A model generated the notes under the pieces. It ran no database searches, had not been told where the DNA came from, and saw nothing but the letters and a program-made list of their open reading frames with translations. Source: Flavobacteriales bacterium (GTDB lineage: Bacteria; Bacteroidota; Bacteroidia; Flavobacteriales_D; Sanyastnellaceae). From it: 43,571 nt of DNA. Below are positions 17,215 through 25,881 of this stretch, one piece after another. Each line of letters opens with the position of its first letter. Within the stretch, counting starts at the first letter, position 1. The stretch spans positions 1-43,571 of the forward strand of contig JADHRK010000002.1 in NCBI GenBank assembly GCA_016777435.1, read 5' to 3'. Made by a program: the position numbers and the translations under genes.

Positions 17215-18093
17215 TCAGCGGTCACGTGGATCAATGCCCCAGTGCATCTTGGCGCGAACTGTGCTGAAAAATTCCTGATGCTCCAAATTCATCAAAACGA
17301 ATCGGAACGGTGCCGGCCTCACGCGTACTTTTCGGCCACCATCGAGGATGAACATGCGCGAATCCAAACTGAGTAAAAATTGATTTTCCCTCCCTTCCGC
17401 CGTGAGTTGCAATTCGCCATCAGCCGGGATGACAAGGGGCCTATTGTTGAGGTTATGCGGTGCAACGGGATTGATGCAAAGGATCTCCGCACCGGGCATG
17501 ACTATGGGACCGCCTGCACTAAGCGAATACGCCGTAGACCCCGTGGGCGTTGACACAATGAGGCCATCGGCCCAATAATTATTGACAAAAACATCATCAC
17601 GCTCCACCTCCACTGCCACCATGCTCGAGGTATCCCGTTTCATGATCGCAACTTCATTCAATGCACATGGGAATCCGCCAAAATCCATGCCGTCCACTTC
17701 TACTTGAAGCAGCAAGCGCTTTTCATACCAAACCTTGCCCGCCGCAACAGCATCCATGGCCAAATCAATTTCATCAATCCCGACATTGCTCAAGAAGCCC
17801 AAGCGACCTGTATTGACGCCGAGCACTGGAATTTCTGTATTGCGCACAAGCGTGGCCGCTTCCAGCACCGTGCCATCGCCTCCAATGGCAATGAGCAAAT
17901 CAACTGCTTCCACCTGATGTGCCTCATCGAAAGATTCCCAATCACTTGTCAACGACATGCGTTCTTCTAAAAAACGCTTGAAATGAAATTCCAAAATTGG
18001 CGCATCGTCAATCGCCTTGATTCGCTTCAGAATTTGCTTGACCGCATCATCATAATCCGGAGAAAAAGCCTTGCCGTGGACTGCGATTTTCAT
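17215..18093 (-). CDS. nadK: NAD kinase
   Basis: The 292-residue enzyme phosphorylates NAD to NADP. It shows GGDGT at 71-75 with preceding LLIAI, NTGRLGFL, the NE motif ALNEVAIMKRD, TPTGSTAYSLSAGGPI, and PxxPHxLxxRPLVIP (here PVAPHNLNNRPLVIP). Length fits. It begins 3 bases after the CBS-domain gene ends, so both are on one transcript; this pairing suggests possible metabolic control but no mechanism is shown. About 98 bases separate it from DUF6089. Confidence 0.97.
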   Translation of the reverse strand: MKIAVHGKAFSPDYDDAVKQILKRIKAIDDAPILEFHFKRFLEERMSLTSDWESFDEAHQVEAVDLLIAIGGDGTVLEAATLVRNTEIPVLGVNTGRLGFLSNVGIDEIDLAMDAVAAGKVWYEKRLLLQVEVDGMDFGGFPCALNEVAIMKRDTSSMVAVEVERDDVFVNNYWADGLIVSTPTGSTAYSLSAGGPIVMPGAEILCINPVAPHNLNNRPLVIPADGELQLTAEGRENQFLLSLDSRMFILDGGRKVRVRPAPFRFVLMNLEHQEFFSTVRAKMHWGIDPRDR

Positions 18094-18096
18094 GAC

Positions 18097-18762
18097 TTAT
18101 TGTTTCAAAAAACGCATAAACGCATCGTAACGTTCCCGCATTTCCTCCTCCGCTTTTGGAGCGTGCAAAAAGGTTTGTATCGTGTAGGCATGACGCTGGA
18201 ATGTCGCGATTACTGGCTGCACATCTTCCGAATGCAGCTTGAGGGTAACAACAACATTGCTGGAATCACTTGCTTGCGACGTAGTGCACGCAATGATTTT
18301 TGTGCCATTCCCTTCCACCAGGCGGGCAATCTCAGAAATCGCCAAGTCACGCTCGGCGACTTCCAACACGATGACAGCCCCTTTTTCCGCCCAATGGGTC
18401 TGCTCGGCCAAGAACCGAAGAATCGATGGAGCGTCAACGGTTCCAACGTATTTTCCCTGATCGATCACCGGCATCGCATCCACCTCTGCATTGACCCACT
18501 GCGCAACCAAATCGTACAAATGACATTGCGGAGACACTGACACCGGACGGGCATGAAGCGTTGCCATCGGCGTCTCGCTATCGATTTCCATCAAATCTTC
18601 TTCATAAACGAGGCCTTGAAATTCTTCCCCGTTGACCAGAGGAAGGTGACGGACCTTGTATTCGTCCATCAATCCCAGCACTTGCGCAGCCGAGTCTTCG
18701 GGCCGCACAAATGGAAGATTTAAATTCATTATGCGCTCTGCATACATGGTGTAATTTTGCAT
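18097..18762 (-). CDS. CBS-domain pair protein
   Basis: The 221-residue soluble protein has two CBS motifs (about 8-60: [20 protein letters not shown]...VRHLPLVN...GLVYEEDL; and about 70-120: [16 protein letters not shown]...[14 protein letters not shown]), followed by an ACT-like beta-alpha-beta stretch (about 127-205: [20 protein letters not shown]). CBS pairs bind adenosine nucleotides such as AMP, ATP or SAM, but no catalytic domain is attached. The gene is 3 bases upstream of nadK and divergent from pdxJ across 48 bases. The biological role is unknown. Confidence 0.85.
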   Translation of the reverse strand: MQNYTMYAERIMNLNLPFVRPEDSAAQVLGLMDEYKVRHLPLVNGEEFQGLVYEEDLMEIDSETPMATLHARPVSVSPQCHLYDLVAQWVNAEVDAMPVIDQGKYVGTVDAPSILRFLAEQTHWAEKGAVIVLEVAERDLAISEIARLVEGNGTKIIACTTSQASDSSNVVVTLKLHSEDVQPVIATFQRHAYTIQTFLHAPKAEEEMRERYDAFMRFLKQ

Positions 18763-18810
18763 CTATCCACCGATGGAATGCACCGGAGGTGTTGGAACCT
18801 AAAGGTACGA

Positions 18811-19545
18811 ATGACACGACTCAGCGTCAACGTCAATAAAATTGCTACGCTGCGCAACGCTCGCGGCGGCAATGCGCCGAATGTTGTCGAGGCCGCAAAA
18901 AGAATTCAATCCTTTGGTGCTCAAGGGATTACAGTTCATCCGCGCCCCGACGAAAGACACATTCGATACGCTGACGTACGGGATTTGAAGGCCGCTGTCC
19001 ACACGGAATTTAACATTGAAGGCTACCCCTCTGAGGGGTTTTTACAGCTCGTTTTGGCGGTCCGACCCGAACAAGTGACCCTTGTGCCCGATGGCCCCAA
19101 TGTGCTCACTTCAAATGCGGGATGGAATGTTTTGGCCGAATCCAATCTCCTCAAGAGTGCTACTGAGGAATTGCAAGAAGCGGGGATTCGTGTCAGTCTT
19201 TTTACTTCGACCGATGAATCTCAAATCGAAGCTGCCGCTGACATTGGCGCAAATCGCATTGAATTGTACACGGAACCGTATGCGGTAGGGTTCGCCCGCG
19301 GCGATGCGGATGCTGTCATTCCATTTGCGCGGGGGGCTGCTTTCGCCCACAGTTGTGGGCTGGGCGTAAATGCCGGACACGACTTGGACCTCCAAAACCT
19401 CGAACATTTTGCCAAAAACGTGCCCTACCTGGCTGAGGTAAGCATTGGTCACGCTTTGATTTCAGATGCCCTGTACCTCGGACTTGAAACAACCGTCAAG
19501 CACTACCTCGCACGTTTGCAATTTTCTGCTTTTTCGGAAGAATGA
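18811..19545 (+). CDS. pdxJ: Pyridoxine 5'-phosphate synthase
   Basis: The 244-residue TIM-barrel enzyme condenses 1-deoxyxylulose 5-phosphate with 3-amino-2-oxopropyl phosphate to pyridoxine 5'-phosphate (DXP-dependent B6 route). It shows [17 protein letters not shown] at the N-terminus (phosphate binding), the catalytic HPRPDERHI block, EGYPSE, and [13 protein letters not shown] plus [13 protein letters not shown] near the C-terminus. The frame is open to 18757, but ATG 18811 starts the family sequence exactly. Its stop overlaps the next start as ATGA. No other B6 gene is in the window. Confidence 0.96.
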   Translation: MTRLSVNVNKIATLRNARGGNAPNVVEAAKRIQSFGAQGITVHPRPDERHIRYADVRDLKAAVHTEFNIEGYPSEGFLQLVLAVRPEQVTLVPDGPNVLTSNAGWNVLAESNLLKSATEELQEAGIRVSLFTSTDESQIEAAADIGANRIELYTEPYAVGFARGDADAVIPFARGAAFAHSCGLGVNAGHDLDLQNLEHFAKNVPYLAEVSIGHALISDALYLGLETTVKHYLARLQFSAFSEE

Positions 19546-20321
19546 AGGAAACCATTGCCTTGCACGCGCGTGTTCTGGGAACGTCAGACCGCCCTCATCT
19601 GGTCATCCTTCATGGCCTCTTGGGAACATCCGATAACTGGCAAACCCTGGGACGTGCTTACGCCGAAACCCATTGCGTGCACCTCATCGACCAGCGCAAT
19701 CACGGCCGCAGCGCCCACCATGAAGAACACACTTATGCGTCCATGGCGCGGGACTTGGAGCGCTATTGCACAGAAAACAACCTGAAAAAAGCCTCGATCA
19801 TGGGCCACAGCATGGGCGGAAAAACCGCTCTTGCCTTTGCGGACGCCTTCCCAGATCGCGTCGAGAAACTCATTATAGCAGATATCGCTTCTCACACGTA
19901 TTCACCGCATCACCAATCGATTTTCGACGCCATCCAATCCGCGCCCATTGCCGGCCACTCCGATCGAAGCAAGATTCAGCACCACTTGCTCGAGCAACTG
20001 AACGATCCGGGTGTGGTGTCTTTTTTGATGAAAAATGCCCGGCGATTGAAAGCGGGAGGGTTTCAATGGCGGCCCAACATCGCCGTGCTTGAAAAGGCAT
20101 TAGGCGCTGTTGTCGGTGCCGTCCCACTGGAGCTGAACACCCTCCCCACCTTGGTCATCTATGGTGGGAAATCTGATTATGTCAATCAGGAGGCGCTGGA
20201 GACTTTCGACCGAGCCTGCATGCAATTGGACATTCACTGCATTGAGGAAGCCGGCCATTGGCTGCATGCCTCACACCCGGAAGAGTTCCGGGAAGTCACC
20301 TTGGACTTTTTAGCGAATTGA
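19542..20321 (+). CDS. Alpha/beta-hydrolase (YbfF-type esterase)
   Basis: The 259-residue protein has the alpha/beta-hydrolase fold: oxyanion loop [10 protein letters not shown] (24-33), DQRNHGRS (50-57), nucleophile elbow GHSMGG with S90, acid region around YGGKSDYV, and catalytic His in [15 protein letters not shown]. The LGTSDNW and RNHGRS sequences are those of the YbfF/ABHD11-like thioesterase/esterase subgroup; the natural substrate is unknown. Translation is coupled to pdxJ through ATGA. It converges on the ClC gene with only two bases between the stops. Confidence 0.92.
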   Translation: MKETIALHARVLGTSDRPHLVILHGLLGTSDNWQTLGRAYAETHCVHLIDQRNHGRSAHHEEHTYASMARDLERYCTENNLKKASIMGHSMGGKTALAFADAFPDRVEKLIIADIASHTYSPHHQSIFDAIQSAPIAGHSDRSKIQHHLLEQLNDPGVVSFLMKNARRLKAGGFQWRPNIAVLEKALGAVVGAVPLELNTLPTLVIYGGKSDYVNQEALETFDRACMQLDIHCIEEAGHWLHASHPEEFREVTLDFLAN

Positions 20322-20323
20322 CT

Positions 20324-22105
20324 TCACTCGATGCTCGAGGCCTTGAGCCAATTTCGGTAGTTCGACAGCAATTTCGTCCGCGATACAAAGCCCTTGAATT
20401 GGGTGTCCGCCAAAACCGGCAAACGCCAGGCCCCTGAGCGTTCAAAAATCGCCATGACTTCATCCATTCGCATGGTGACATCAATGGTCGCCATTGGAAT
20501 ATTCATCATGTCGTGGACATGCATGGTGTCATACAATTCACGGTCAAACATCACCTCACGAATCTCCTGCAATTCGATCAATCCAAGCAATTGACCATTC
20601 CGATCCAATACCGGAAAAACCTCATGACGGCTGCGTTCAATGATGGGAATGAGCTGGCCTAGCGTCCAATGCGGATTCACGACTTCGTGGTCACTTTCTA
20701 CCTGGTCCATCAGGTTCATCAATGTCAAAATGGATTGGTCCTTGTCGTGCGTCAGCAATTCGCCCCGCTCGGCAAGCTCCCGCGTGTAGACCGTATGCTT
20801 CATCCAGCTTTTGGAAATTCGAAAACTAATGGCAGAGGTCAACATGACCGGCACGAACAAGGCATAGCCCCCGCTCACTTCTGCGGTCAGCAAAATGGCT
20901 GTCAATGGCGCATGCAGAACTCCCGCCAACATCCCCGCAAGACCCGCCAAAACCGCATGGCCCATGGGCAACGCCCAAGAACTGCTGATCCATTCCGTTA
21001 CAATGGCGAATTGATGACCGAGCAGCGCACCGCAAAAAATAGCCGGAGCAAAAACCCCTGCCACACCGCCGGCTCCCAAAGTCATACCCGTCAGAACGGG
21101 CTTGAGCACCCACGCCAACATCAAGAATCCGATGAGCATCCATCCATTCAATTCCAAACTTTGGAGTTGAATCCCAGAAGCCAGCATTTCAACCTTTCCT
21201 TCGAACAGCGCATTCACAATTTGATAGCCCTCGCCATAGAGCGAAGGGAAAAGCAAGAGCGCAGCTCCAATGCCAATTCCCGCGATCCATATGCGCAGTC
21301 GGTGCGAGGGCAAAAGGGTCACGGCGTGACTCGCGCCCAAGTAAAGCCTTGAGAAAAACACGGAACCAACGCCACATGCAGCGCCGAGCAGCAGGTACCA
21401 AGGAAGCGTCTTCAATTCAAAATCAGCCAAATTCGAAATGGTCAAAATATCATTTTGTCCCTGAAACAAGCTGGCGGTGATCAAACCTGCCAACGATGCC
21501 ATGAGCAAAGGCACCAAACTGGCCGCTGTCAAATCAATCATGATCACCTCAACAGCGAAAATAATGGCTGCCACCGGGGCTTTGAACAACGCGGCCAATG
21601 AGGCAGAAGCAGCACAACCAATCAACAGCATACGCCGATTGAAGGCCCTTTTGGTTTGCCTGCCAATCTCTGACCCGATGGCTGCCGCAGATTGCAACGA
21701 TGGCCCCTCCAACCCTCCGGACCCTCCCAAACCCACTGAAAGTGAACTCGTGATCAATGGCGCAAACATCCACATTCGCTTGATGCGTCCGTGCCGCTGC
21801 GACAATGCATGCAAAATGCTTGGAACTCCTGGACCCGGATGATCGCCTCGCAGCCACTTGCGCACGACCCACCGGGTGGAGAGAAGTCCCATGAGTGGCC
21901 CAATTCCCAGCCACCAAGGCGCGTCAAGAAACCCGGCTATGCCGTTCATAGCGAAGTGCATCGCACCAACCGTTCGTTTCAACAATACCGCAAGCAAACC
22001 CGCTGCACAACCCGTCAACACCGCCCAGCCCATCATGGACTGATCCGACTCTTTCCATCGGTTAAAACCAACCGCAAACATTTTTAAAAACCATTGCCTC
22101 CGCAT
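20324..22105 (-). CDS. ClC-family chloride channel/antiporter with C-terminal CBS pair
   Basis: The 593-residue membrane protein has about ten hydrophobic helices (residues about 27-425) and a cytoplasmic CBS pair (about 455-590). Selectivity-filter motifs are recognisable: GPGVPS in place of GSGIP, GGLEGPSLQ with the gating glutamate of the GxEGP motif kept, and GVFAPAIF for GxFxP. Keeping this glutamate fits either a gated channel or a Cl-/H+ exchanger. The CBS pair would bind adenine nucleotides and regulate gating. The gene is alone on its strand and divergent from the Usp gene (66-base gap). Confidence 0.93.
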   Translation of the reverse strand: MRRQWFLKMFAVGFNRWKESDQSMMGWAVLTGCAAGLLAVLLKRTVGAMHFAMNGIAGFLDAPWWLGIGPLMGLLSTRWVVRKWLRGDHPGPGVPSILHALSQRHGRIKRMWMFAPLITSSLSVGLGGSGGLEGPSLQSAAAIGSEIGRQTKRAFNRRMLLIGCAASASLAALFKAPVAAIIFAVEVIMIDLTAASLVPLLMASLAGLITASLFQGQNDILTISNLADFELKTLPWYLLLGAACGVGSVFFSRLYLGASHAVTLLPSHRLRIWIAGIGIGAALLLFPSLYGEGYQIVNALFEGKVEMLASGIQLQSLELNGWMLIGFLMLAWVLKPVLTGMTLGAGGVAGVFAPAIFCGALLGHQFAIVTEWISSSWALPMGHAVLAGLAGMLAGVLHAPLTAILLTAEVSGGYALFVPVMLTSAISFRISKSWMKHTVYTRELAERGELLTHDKDQSILTLMNLMDQVESDHEVVNPHWTLGQLIPIIERSRHEVFPVLDRNGQLLGLIELQEIREVMFDRELYDTMHVHDMMNIPMATIDVTMRMDEVMAIFERSGAWRLPVLADTQFKGFVSRTKLLSNYRNWLKASSIE

Positions 22106-22139
22106 GCGACAAATTTCGTCGGAATCATCCCTTTGCTCG

Positions 22140-22147
22140 TAACTTCG
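22140..22147 (+). promoter_or_regulatory. Possible -7 box (TAACTTCG) before usp gene
   Basis: This box differs from TAnnTTTG by one base and sits 24 bases before the ATG at 22172. A weak -33-like TTTC is at 22114-22117 (22-base spacing). Confidence 0.25.
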
Positions 22148-22171
22148 CCTGGAAATTGATTAACAATCACC

Positions 22172-23005
22172 ATGTCTCAACATCGCATCCTCGTCCCCAT
22201 GGATTTCACTCCTGTGAGTGAGATTTCTTTGGAACACGCTTTTGTCGTCGGAAAAGCATTCAAGAGTGAGATCCTCTTGCTGCACATCATCTCCTCCAAA
22301 AAGGAAATGACGGATGCGCGGCTTCGAGTGAAAGTTCTGATGGAGCGGTTCGATGGGAAATACCCACACACCATCAAAACCGCCATCCGCATCGGGTCGA
22401 TTTTTGAAGACATCGACGATGTTGCCATTGAACAGGATGCCAATTTGGTCATCATGGGGACCCACGGCTTAAAAGGCATGCAGTTCCTTACCGGTGGGCG
22501 CGCCTTGAGAATTGTCACCAATTGTTCGACCCCTTTTATCATCACACAGGAAAAGGGGATCAAAGAAACCGGGTACGATGATATTGTGGTTCCCCTCGAC
22601 TTGCACCAAGACACCAAGCAAAAGCTGTCAACGGTTGCTGAAATGGCCACGTATTTCAGCGGACGCGTGCACATCATCAGTCCTGCAGAGACGGATGAAT
22701 TCTTGAAAAACCAATTGAACCGGAACATTGACTACGCCAAAGAATACTTCAGTGAACGCAACATTGAGTACGTGGTCAAAATCTCCGAGCACAGTTCCGG
22801 CGCTTTCGTCAAAGATGTCGTGCGGCATGCGGCGGCCATAGAAGCCGACTTGATCAGCATTATGAACTTGCACGAGAAAAGCCTGATGGGCATTTTGGGT
22901 CAAACGTATGAGCAGCAAATCATTACGAATGAGGCCCAGATTCCTGTTTTGATCATTAATCCCATTGAGACGCGCGTCGTCCGAGGTTCCGTCTTTGCTC
23001 AGTAA
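22172..23005 (+). CDS. Tandem universal stress protein (UspA fold)
   Basis: The 277-residue cytosolic protein holds two Usp domains (about 1-140 and 145-277). The first has the ATP-binding glycine signature MGTHGLKGMQFLTGGRALRI(V), G-2x-G-9x-G. The second has a degenerate version (LHEKSLMGILGQ...), so probably only the first domain binds nucleotide. Such proteins respond to starvation or stress. A box resembling the -7 element (TAACTTCG, 22140-22147) lies 24 bases before the start. It is convergent with the phosphatase gene downstream. Confidence 0.92.
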   Translation: MSQHRILVPMDFTPVSEISLEHAFVVGKAFKSEILLLHIISSKKEMTDARLRVKVLMERFDGKYPHTIKTAIRIGSIFEDIDDVAIEQDANLVIMGTHGLKGMQFLTGGRALRIVTNCSTPFIITQEKGIKETGYDDIVVPLDLHQDTKQKLSTVAEMATYFSGRVHIISPAETDEFLKNQLNRNIDYAKEYFSERNIEYVVKISEHSSGAFVKDVVRHAAAIEADLISIMNLHEKSLMGILGQTYEQQIITNEAQIPVLIINPIETRVVRGSVFAQ

Positions 23006-23018
23006 GGTTGCGTTGCAG

Positions 23019-23063
23019 GGGTTTCACTTCAGCTCCGCTTGTTGGTTGGGGCAAAGTGAACCC
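23019..23063. terminator. Possible stem-loop between convergent usp and phosphatase genes
   Basis: GGGTTTCACTT (23019-23029) can pair with AAGTGAACCC (23054-23063) with one bulged base and a 24-base loop, between two converging genes. There is no T-tract on either side, so the call is weak. Confidence 0.25.
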
Positions 23064-23080
23064 GATAAAATGAAGGGCGA

Positions 23081-24901
23081 TCAAATCCGAACACCAACGA
23101 CCAGCACGTCGTCGACTTGTTCTTCGTCACCTTTCCATTCATTGAACGCTTCCGCCAAAGCATTCTCCATGTCTTGGGGCTGCAATGGGGCCACGCGGAC
23201 CAACAACTCGCGAAAGCGCTTGCGCATGAACTTCTTGCCCTTAGGGCCTCCAAATTGATCTGGAAATCCATCCGTCGCGACGAAGATCACATCGCCAGAA
23301 ACCAACGGCACCGTTTGCATCTCAAAGGCACGGGTGCCGGGTTCAAACGAGGCGATGGCCATCTTGTCTGGCTTCAATTCCTGGAGCATTCCCTTGCGCA
23401 CGAGGTAAAGCGGACAATTGGCACCGCTGTATTCGAGCTCCATTTTTTCCAGGTCCACGGTAGCCATGGCCAAATCCATGCCGTCCTGAACCGCTGCCAT
23501 GCCTTCGTCTTCTCCAAATCCCTGAGGGCGGAGCAATTCACATGCGGCTCGATTCAATTGCTCAAGAACGCGATCCGGCTGGGTGTAGACCTTGGTAACC
23601 CGTTCCAGTGCATTGTGACCAATCAGGCTCATGAATGCCCCGGGCACACCATGACCCGTGCAATCGATGGCCGAAAACATGCGCACACGGCCCACGGTAT
23701 GGAACCAATAAAAATCCCCTGAAACCCCGTCACGAGGGCGGTAGAAAACAGCTGTCTCCTCAAAAACCTTTGCTCGATCTTCGACGGAAGGCAAAATGGC
23801 TTTTTGAATCCGCTCGGCATAATTGATACTGTCTTTCAGGTCTACATACAACGATTCAACCCGCTTCTTTTGCTGCTCTACCTCCGCCGTTCGCATTTGC
23901 ACCTTTCCTTCCAGTTCCTGTTCATTGCTCTCCAAGTCATCGCGCATTTTCAAGATGGCATGCCCCAACGCGTCATCCGCACTCAAGGGCTCGTAATCCG
24001 CATCAAATTCTCCTTGTCCAACGCGCATGCTAAACGCACGTGTTCGATTCAATCCATCCGCGAGCCGATTCACTGCGTGTGCCATTTCACCGATTTCGTC
24101 GGACGTGGGTTCCACTTCATTGGCCAATGGAACGCCTCGACCGAGGTAGAGTAAGGCACGTTTCAATTCACCAATAGGCCGAACAATGGATCGTGTCACC
24201 GCCCAAGCAATCAGAAAACCAAGGATTAAAATACCCAAAGCCACATTGCCCGCATACAACTTCAATCGATTGCTCAATAAATCCATCTGTGCCGTGGATG
24301 CGGTGAGTGCATCGGTCTGGGCCAGCGACATGGTGTCCATGCGCTTGCGGATGCTCGCGGTGTAACGCGGAATACTGGAGCCATCCAATGCGTAATATTC
24401 CGCCTCCATCATCGCCAATGGATCATCGTAAGCGCGAAAGTCCGGCAGCAAACGAATCACTTCTGAATATGCCAAAAACAGGTATTCTACATCGCGGCGG
24501 AGGGAATCAAACTGCAGCTGCATTGGCGCGTTCCAAGATTCAACCAATGGTTGCATCGCAGCCACCTGCTCAGGAACATCTGAGTCCATGAGCTCGAGTA
24601 AGTCCCGTTTTTCGGGGTCGCGGGAACCCGATTGAACCGACAACCAATGGCGAATCAAAATGCGCGTTTCGCCTACGGACCGGTCAAGTTCTTCCAGGGA
24701 TTGAATGCTCGGAGTCAGGACACCATCAATGTGCTGACTGAGTTTTTGACTTTCCTCCAGTGTGCTTCGTGTGAGCAGGAAAAGTGCACCCACGGCCAAC
24801 CCAAAAATTCCAAAACCCACCGAGATGCGCCATCCGATGCCCCATTGAAATTTCCCAGGAATATGCTGGCCCTTTCGGCCTGGCCCCTGTGTGCGAATCA
24901 T
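23081..24901 (-). CDS. Membrane HAMP / SpoIIE-type PP2C serine phosphatase
   Basis: The 606-residue protein is a transmembrane signal transducer. In order: TM1 (about 24-44), helical periplasmic sensor domain (45-216), TM2 (217-237), HAMP (238-288), a second HAMP-like stretch (290-325, containing GEFDADYEPLSADDALG), coiled coil (325-368, leading into YAERIQKAILPS) and a SpoIIE/RsbU-type PP2C domain (380-606). Metal-binding aspartates appear as SGDF (D396), IDCTGHG (D413), ATDGFPDQF and the terminal DDVLVV. Family members dephosphorylate anti-anti-sigma (STAS) proteins, but no STAS or anti-sigma gene is in the window. It is the third gene after the YfiR-like and TPR-like genes (53-base gap), suggesting that periplasmic input reaches this phosphatase. 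Confidence 0.93.
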   Translation of the reverse strand: MIRTQGPGRKGQHIPGKFQWGIGWRISVGFGIFGLAVGALFLLTRSTLEESQKLSQHIDGVLTPSIQSLEELDRSVGETRILIRHWLSVQSGSRDPEKRDLLELMDSDVPEQVAAMQPLVESWNAPMQLQFDSLRRDVEYLFLAYSEVIRLLPDFRAYDDPLAMMEAEYYALDGSSIPRYTASIRKRMDTMSLAQTDALTASTAQMDLLSNRLKLYAGNVALGILILGFLIAWAVTRSIVRPIGELKRALLYLGRGVPLANEVEPTSDEIGEMAHAVNRLADGLNRTRAFSMRVGQGEFDADYEPLSADDALGHAILKMRDDLESNEQELEGKVQMRTAEVEQQKKRVESLYVDLKDSINYAERIQKAILPSVEDRAKVFEETAVFYRPRDGVSGDFYWFHTVGRVRMFSAIDCTGHGVPGAFMSLIGHNALERVTKVYTQPDRVLEQLNRAACELLRPQGFGEDEGMAAVQDGMDLAMATVDLEKMELEYSGANCPLYLVRKGMLQELKPDKMAIASFEPGTRAFEMQTVPLVSGDVIFVATDGFPDQFGGPKGKKFMRKRFRELLVRVAPLQPQDMENALAEAFNEWKGDEEQVDDVLVVGVRI

Positions 24902-24954
24902 GCGGCCAAGTTAACGCGAGAACAGCGCAAACCCTTCTGGCGCCAGAGTTTGAT

Positions 24955-25881
24955 TCAGCGATTCCCTAAAATCTGCTCGATTTGAGCTCGGTACGCATCG
25001 GATGCCGTTTTCTGAGACAGGGCATAATGCAATGTCATCAAGCCTTTCAGCGTTTCCAATCGATTGGGCTGCTGCGCATGAGCGGCTTGCATTGGGCGCA
25101 ACGCTCGTTCGAATAAATCGATGCATCCGTCCTGGATTTCCATCAGCTCAAACATGGACGTTTCATGATTGATGCGCTTCAATTTGCGCACCCCTTCGTT
25201 GTAGAGGGTAATGGCAAGGTTGTATTGCGCGGCATAATCATTCGGATTGCCTTTCAAAGCGTCGCCGTAATGACCAATCGCGGCCTCGAAGATTGCCTTC
25301 AATTCTGCTGAGGATCTTGGCGATTCTGACTCCAAAAGCATGGCATGCGCCTGGCCCAAATAACGGCTTAGATCAGACCGTTGAGGCGCCAAATCCTTGG
25401 TGGGATTCAGGCTCATTTCCAGGGCTTCGTATCGACCATATAGCGCCTTAATCTCATCGGTTGAACCCCACGTAAATCCTTCCACCATCCCAATCGCTTC
25501 CCGAAAATAGCTGCGCGACAAAAAGTCCATGGCTTCGATAGCGACAGCGCGGTCCGTTGGGTTCATCCCCAATTGCATCGCCCTTTGCAAACAAGTTATC
25601 GCCTCCAGGCGCTCCGGTGCATCTGAACCAAATTCACCTGTGGATTTGTGCAATTCCTTGTGGATGAAACCCATCACAAACCACGCACGGCCATTCGTTT
25701 GATAAGCAGGGGTATTGAGGACCGGCCGGAGCACTTGTTTGGCTGCCGTCCAGTTGCCCGATCGCCCGAGTTCCGTCGCCCGATCCACTTCACTCTGTGC
25801 CCATAACGAAGAGCAAAGTGAAGTACTGACGACCACGCAGGCCAACAAAAAGGATCGTATGTCGATTTTCATAGCGCTCAT
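24955..25881 (-). CDS. Secreted TPR-like helical-repeat protein
   Basis: The 308-residue protein has a signal peptide (to about 28, FLLACVVVSTSLCSSLWAQ) followed by all-helical sequence with TPR-like patterns, for example GRSGNWTAAKQVLRPVL, RAWFVMGFIHKELH, ERLEAITCLQRAMQLG, AAIGHYGDALKGNPNDYAAQYN and CIDLFERALRPMQAA. It is predicted to lie in the periplasm or on the outer membrane and to serve as a protein-protein scaffold; I recognise no named family. ATG 25881 overlaps the YfiR-like gene's stop as ATGA, so both are translationally coupled and precede the HAMP-PP2C gene. Confidence 0.8.
   Translation of the reverse strand: MSAMKIDIRSFLLACVVVSTSLCSSLWAQSEVDRATELGRSGNWTAAKQVLRPVLNTPAYQTNGRAWFVMGFIHKELHKSTGEFGSDAPERLEAITCLQRAMQLGMNPTDRAVAIEAMDFLSRSYFREAIGMVEGFTWGSTDEIKALYGRYEALEMSLNPTKDLAPQRSDLSRYLGQAHAMLLESESPRSSAELKAIFEAAIGHYGDALKGNPNDYAAQYNLAITLYNEGVRKLKRINHETSMFELMEIQDGCIDLFERALRPMQAAHAQQPNRLETLKGLMTLHYALSQKTASDAYRAQIEQILGNR

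Noticed and set aside
20327..20339. CTCGA-TGC-TCGAG mini-palindrome at the end of the ClC gene
   Set aside because: Arms of only five bases within coding sequence; expected by chance.
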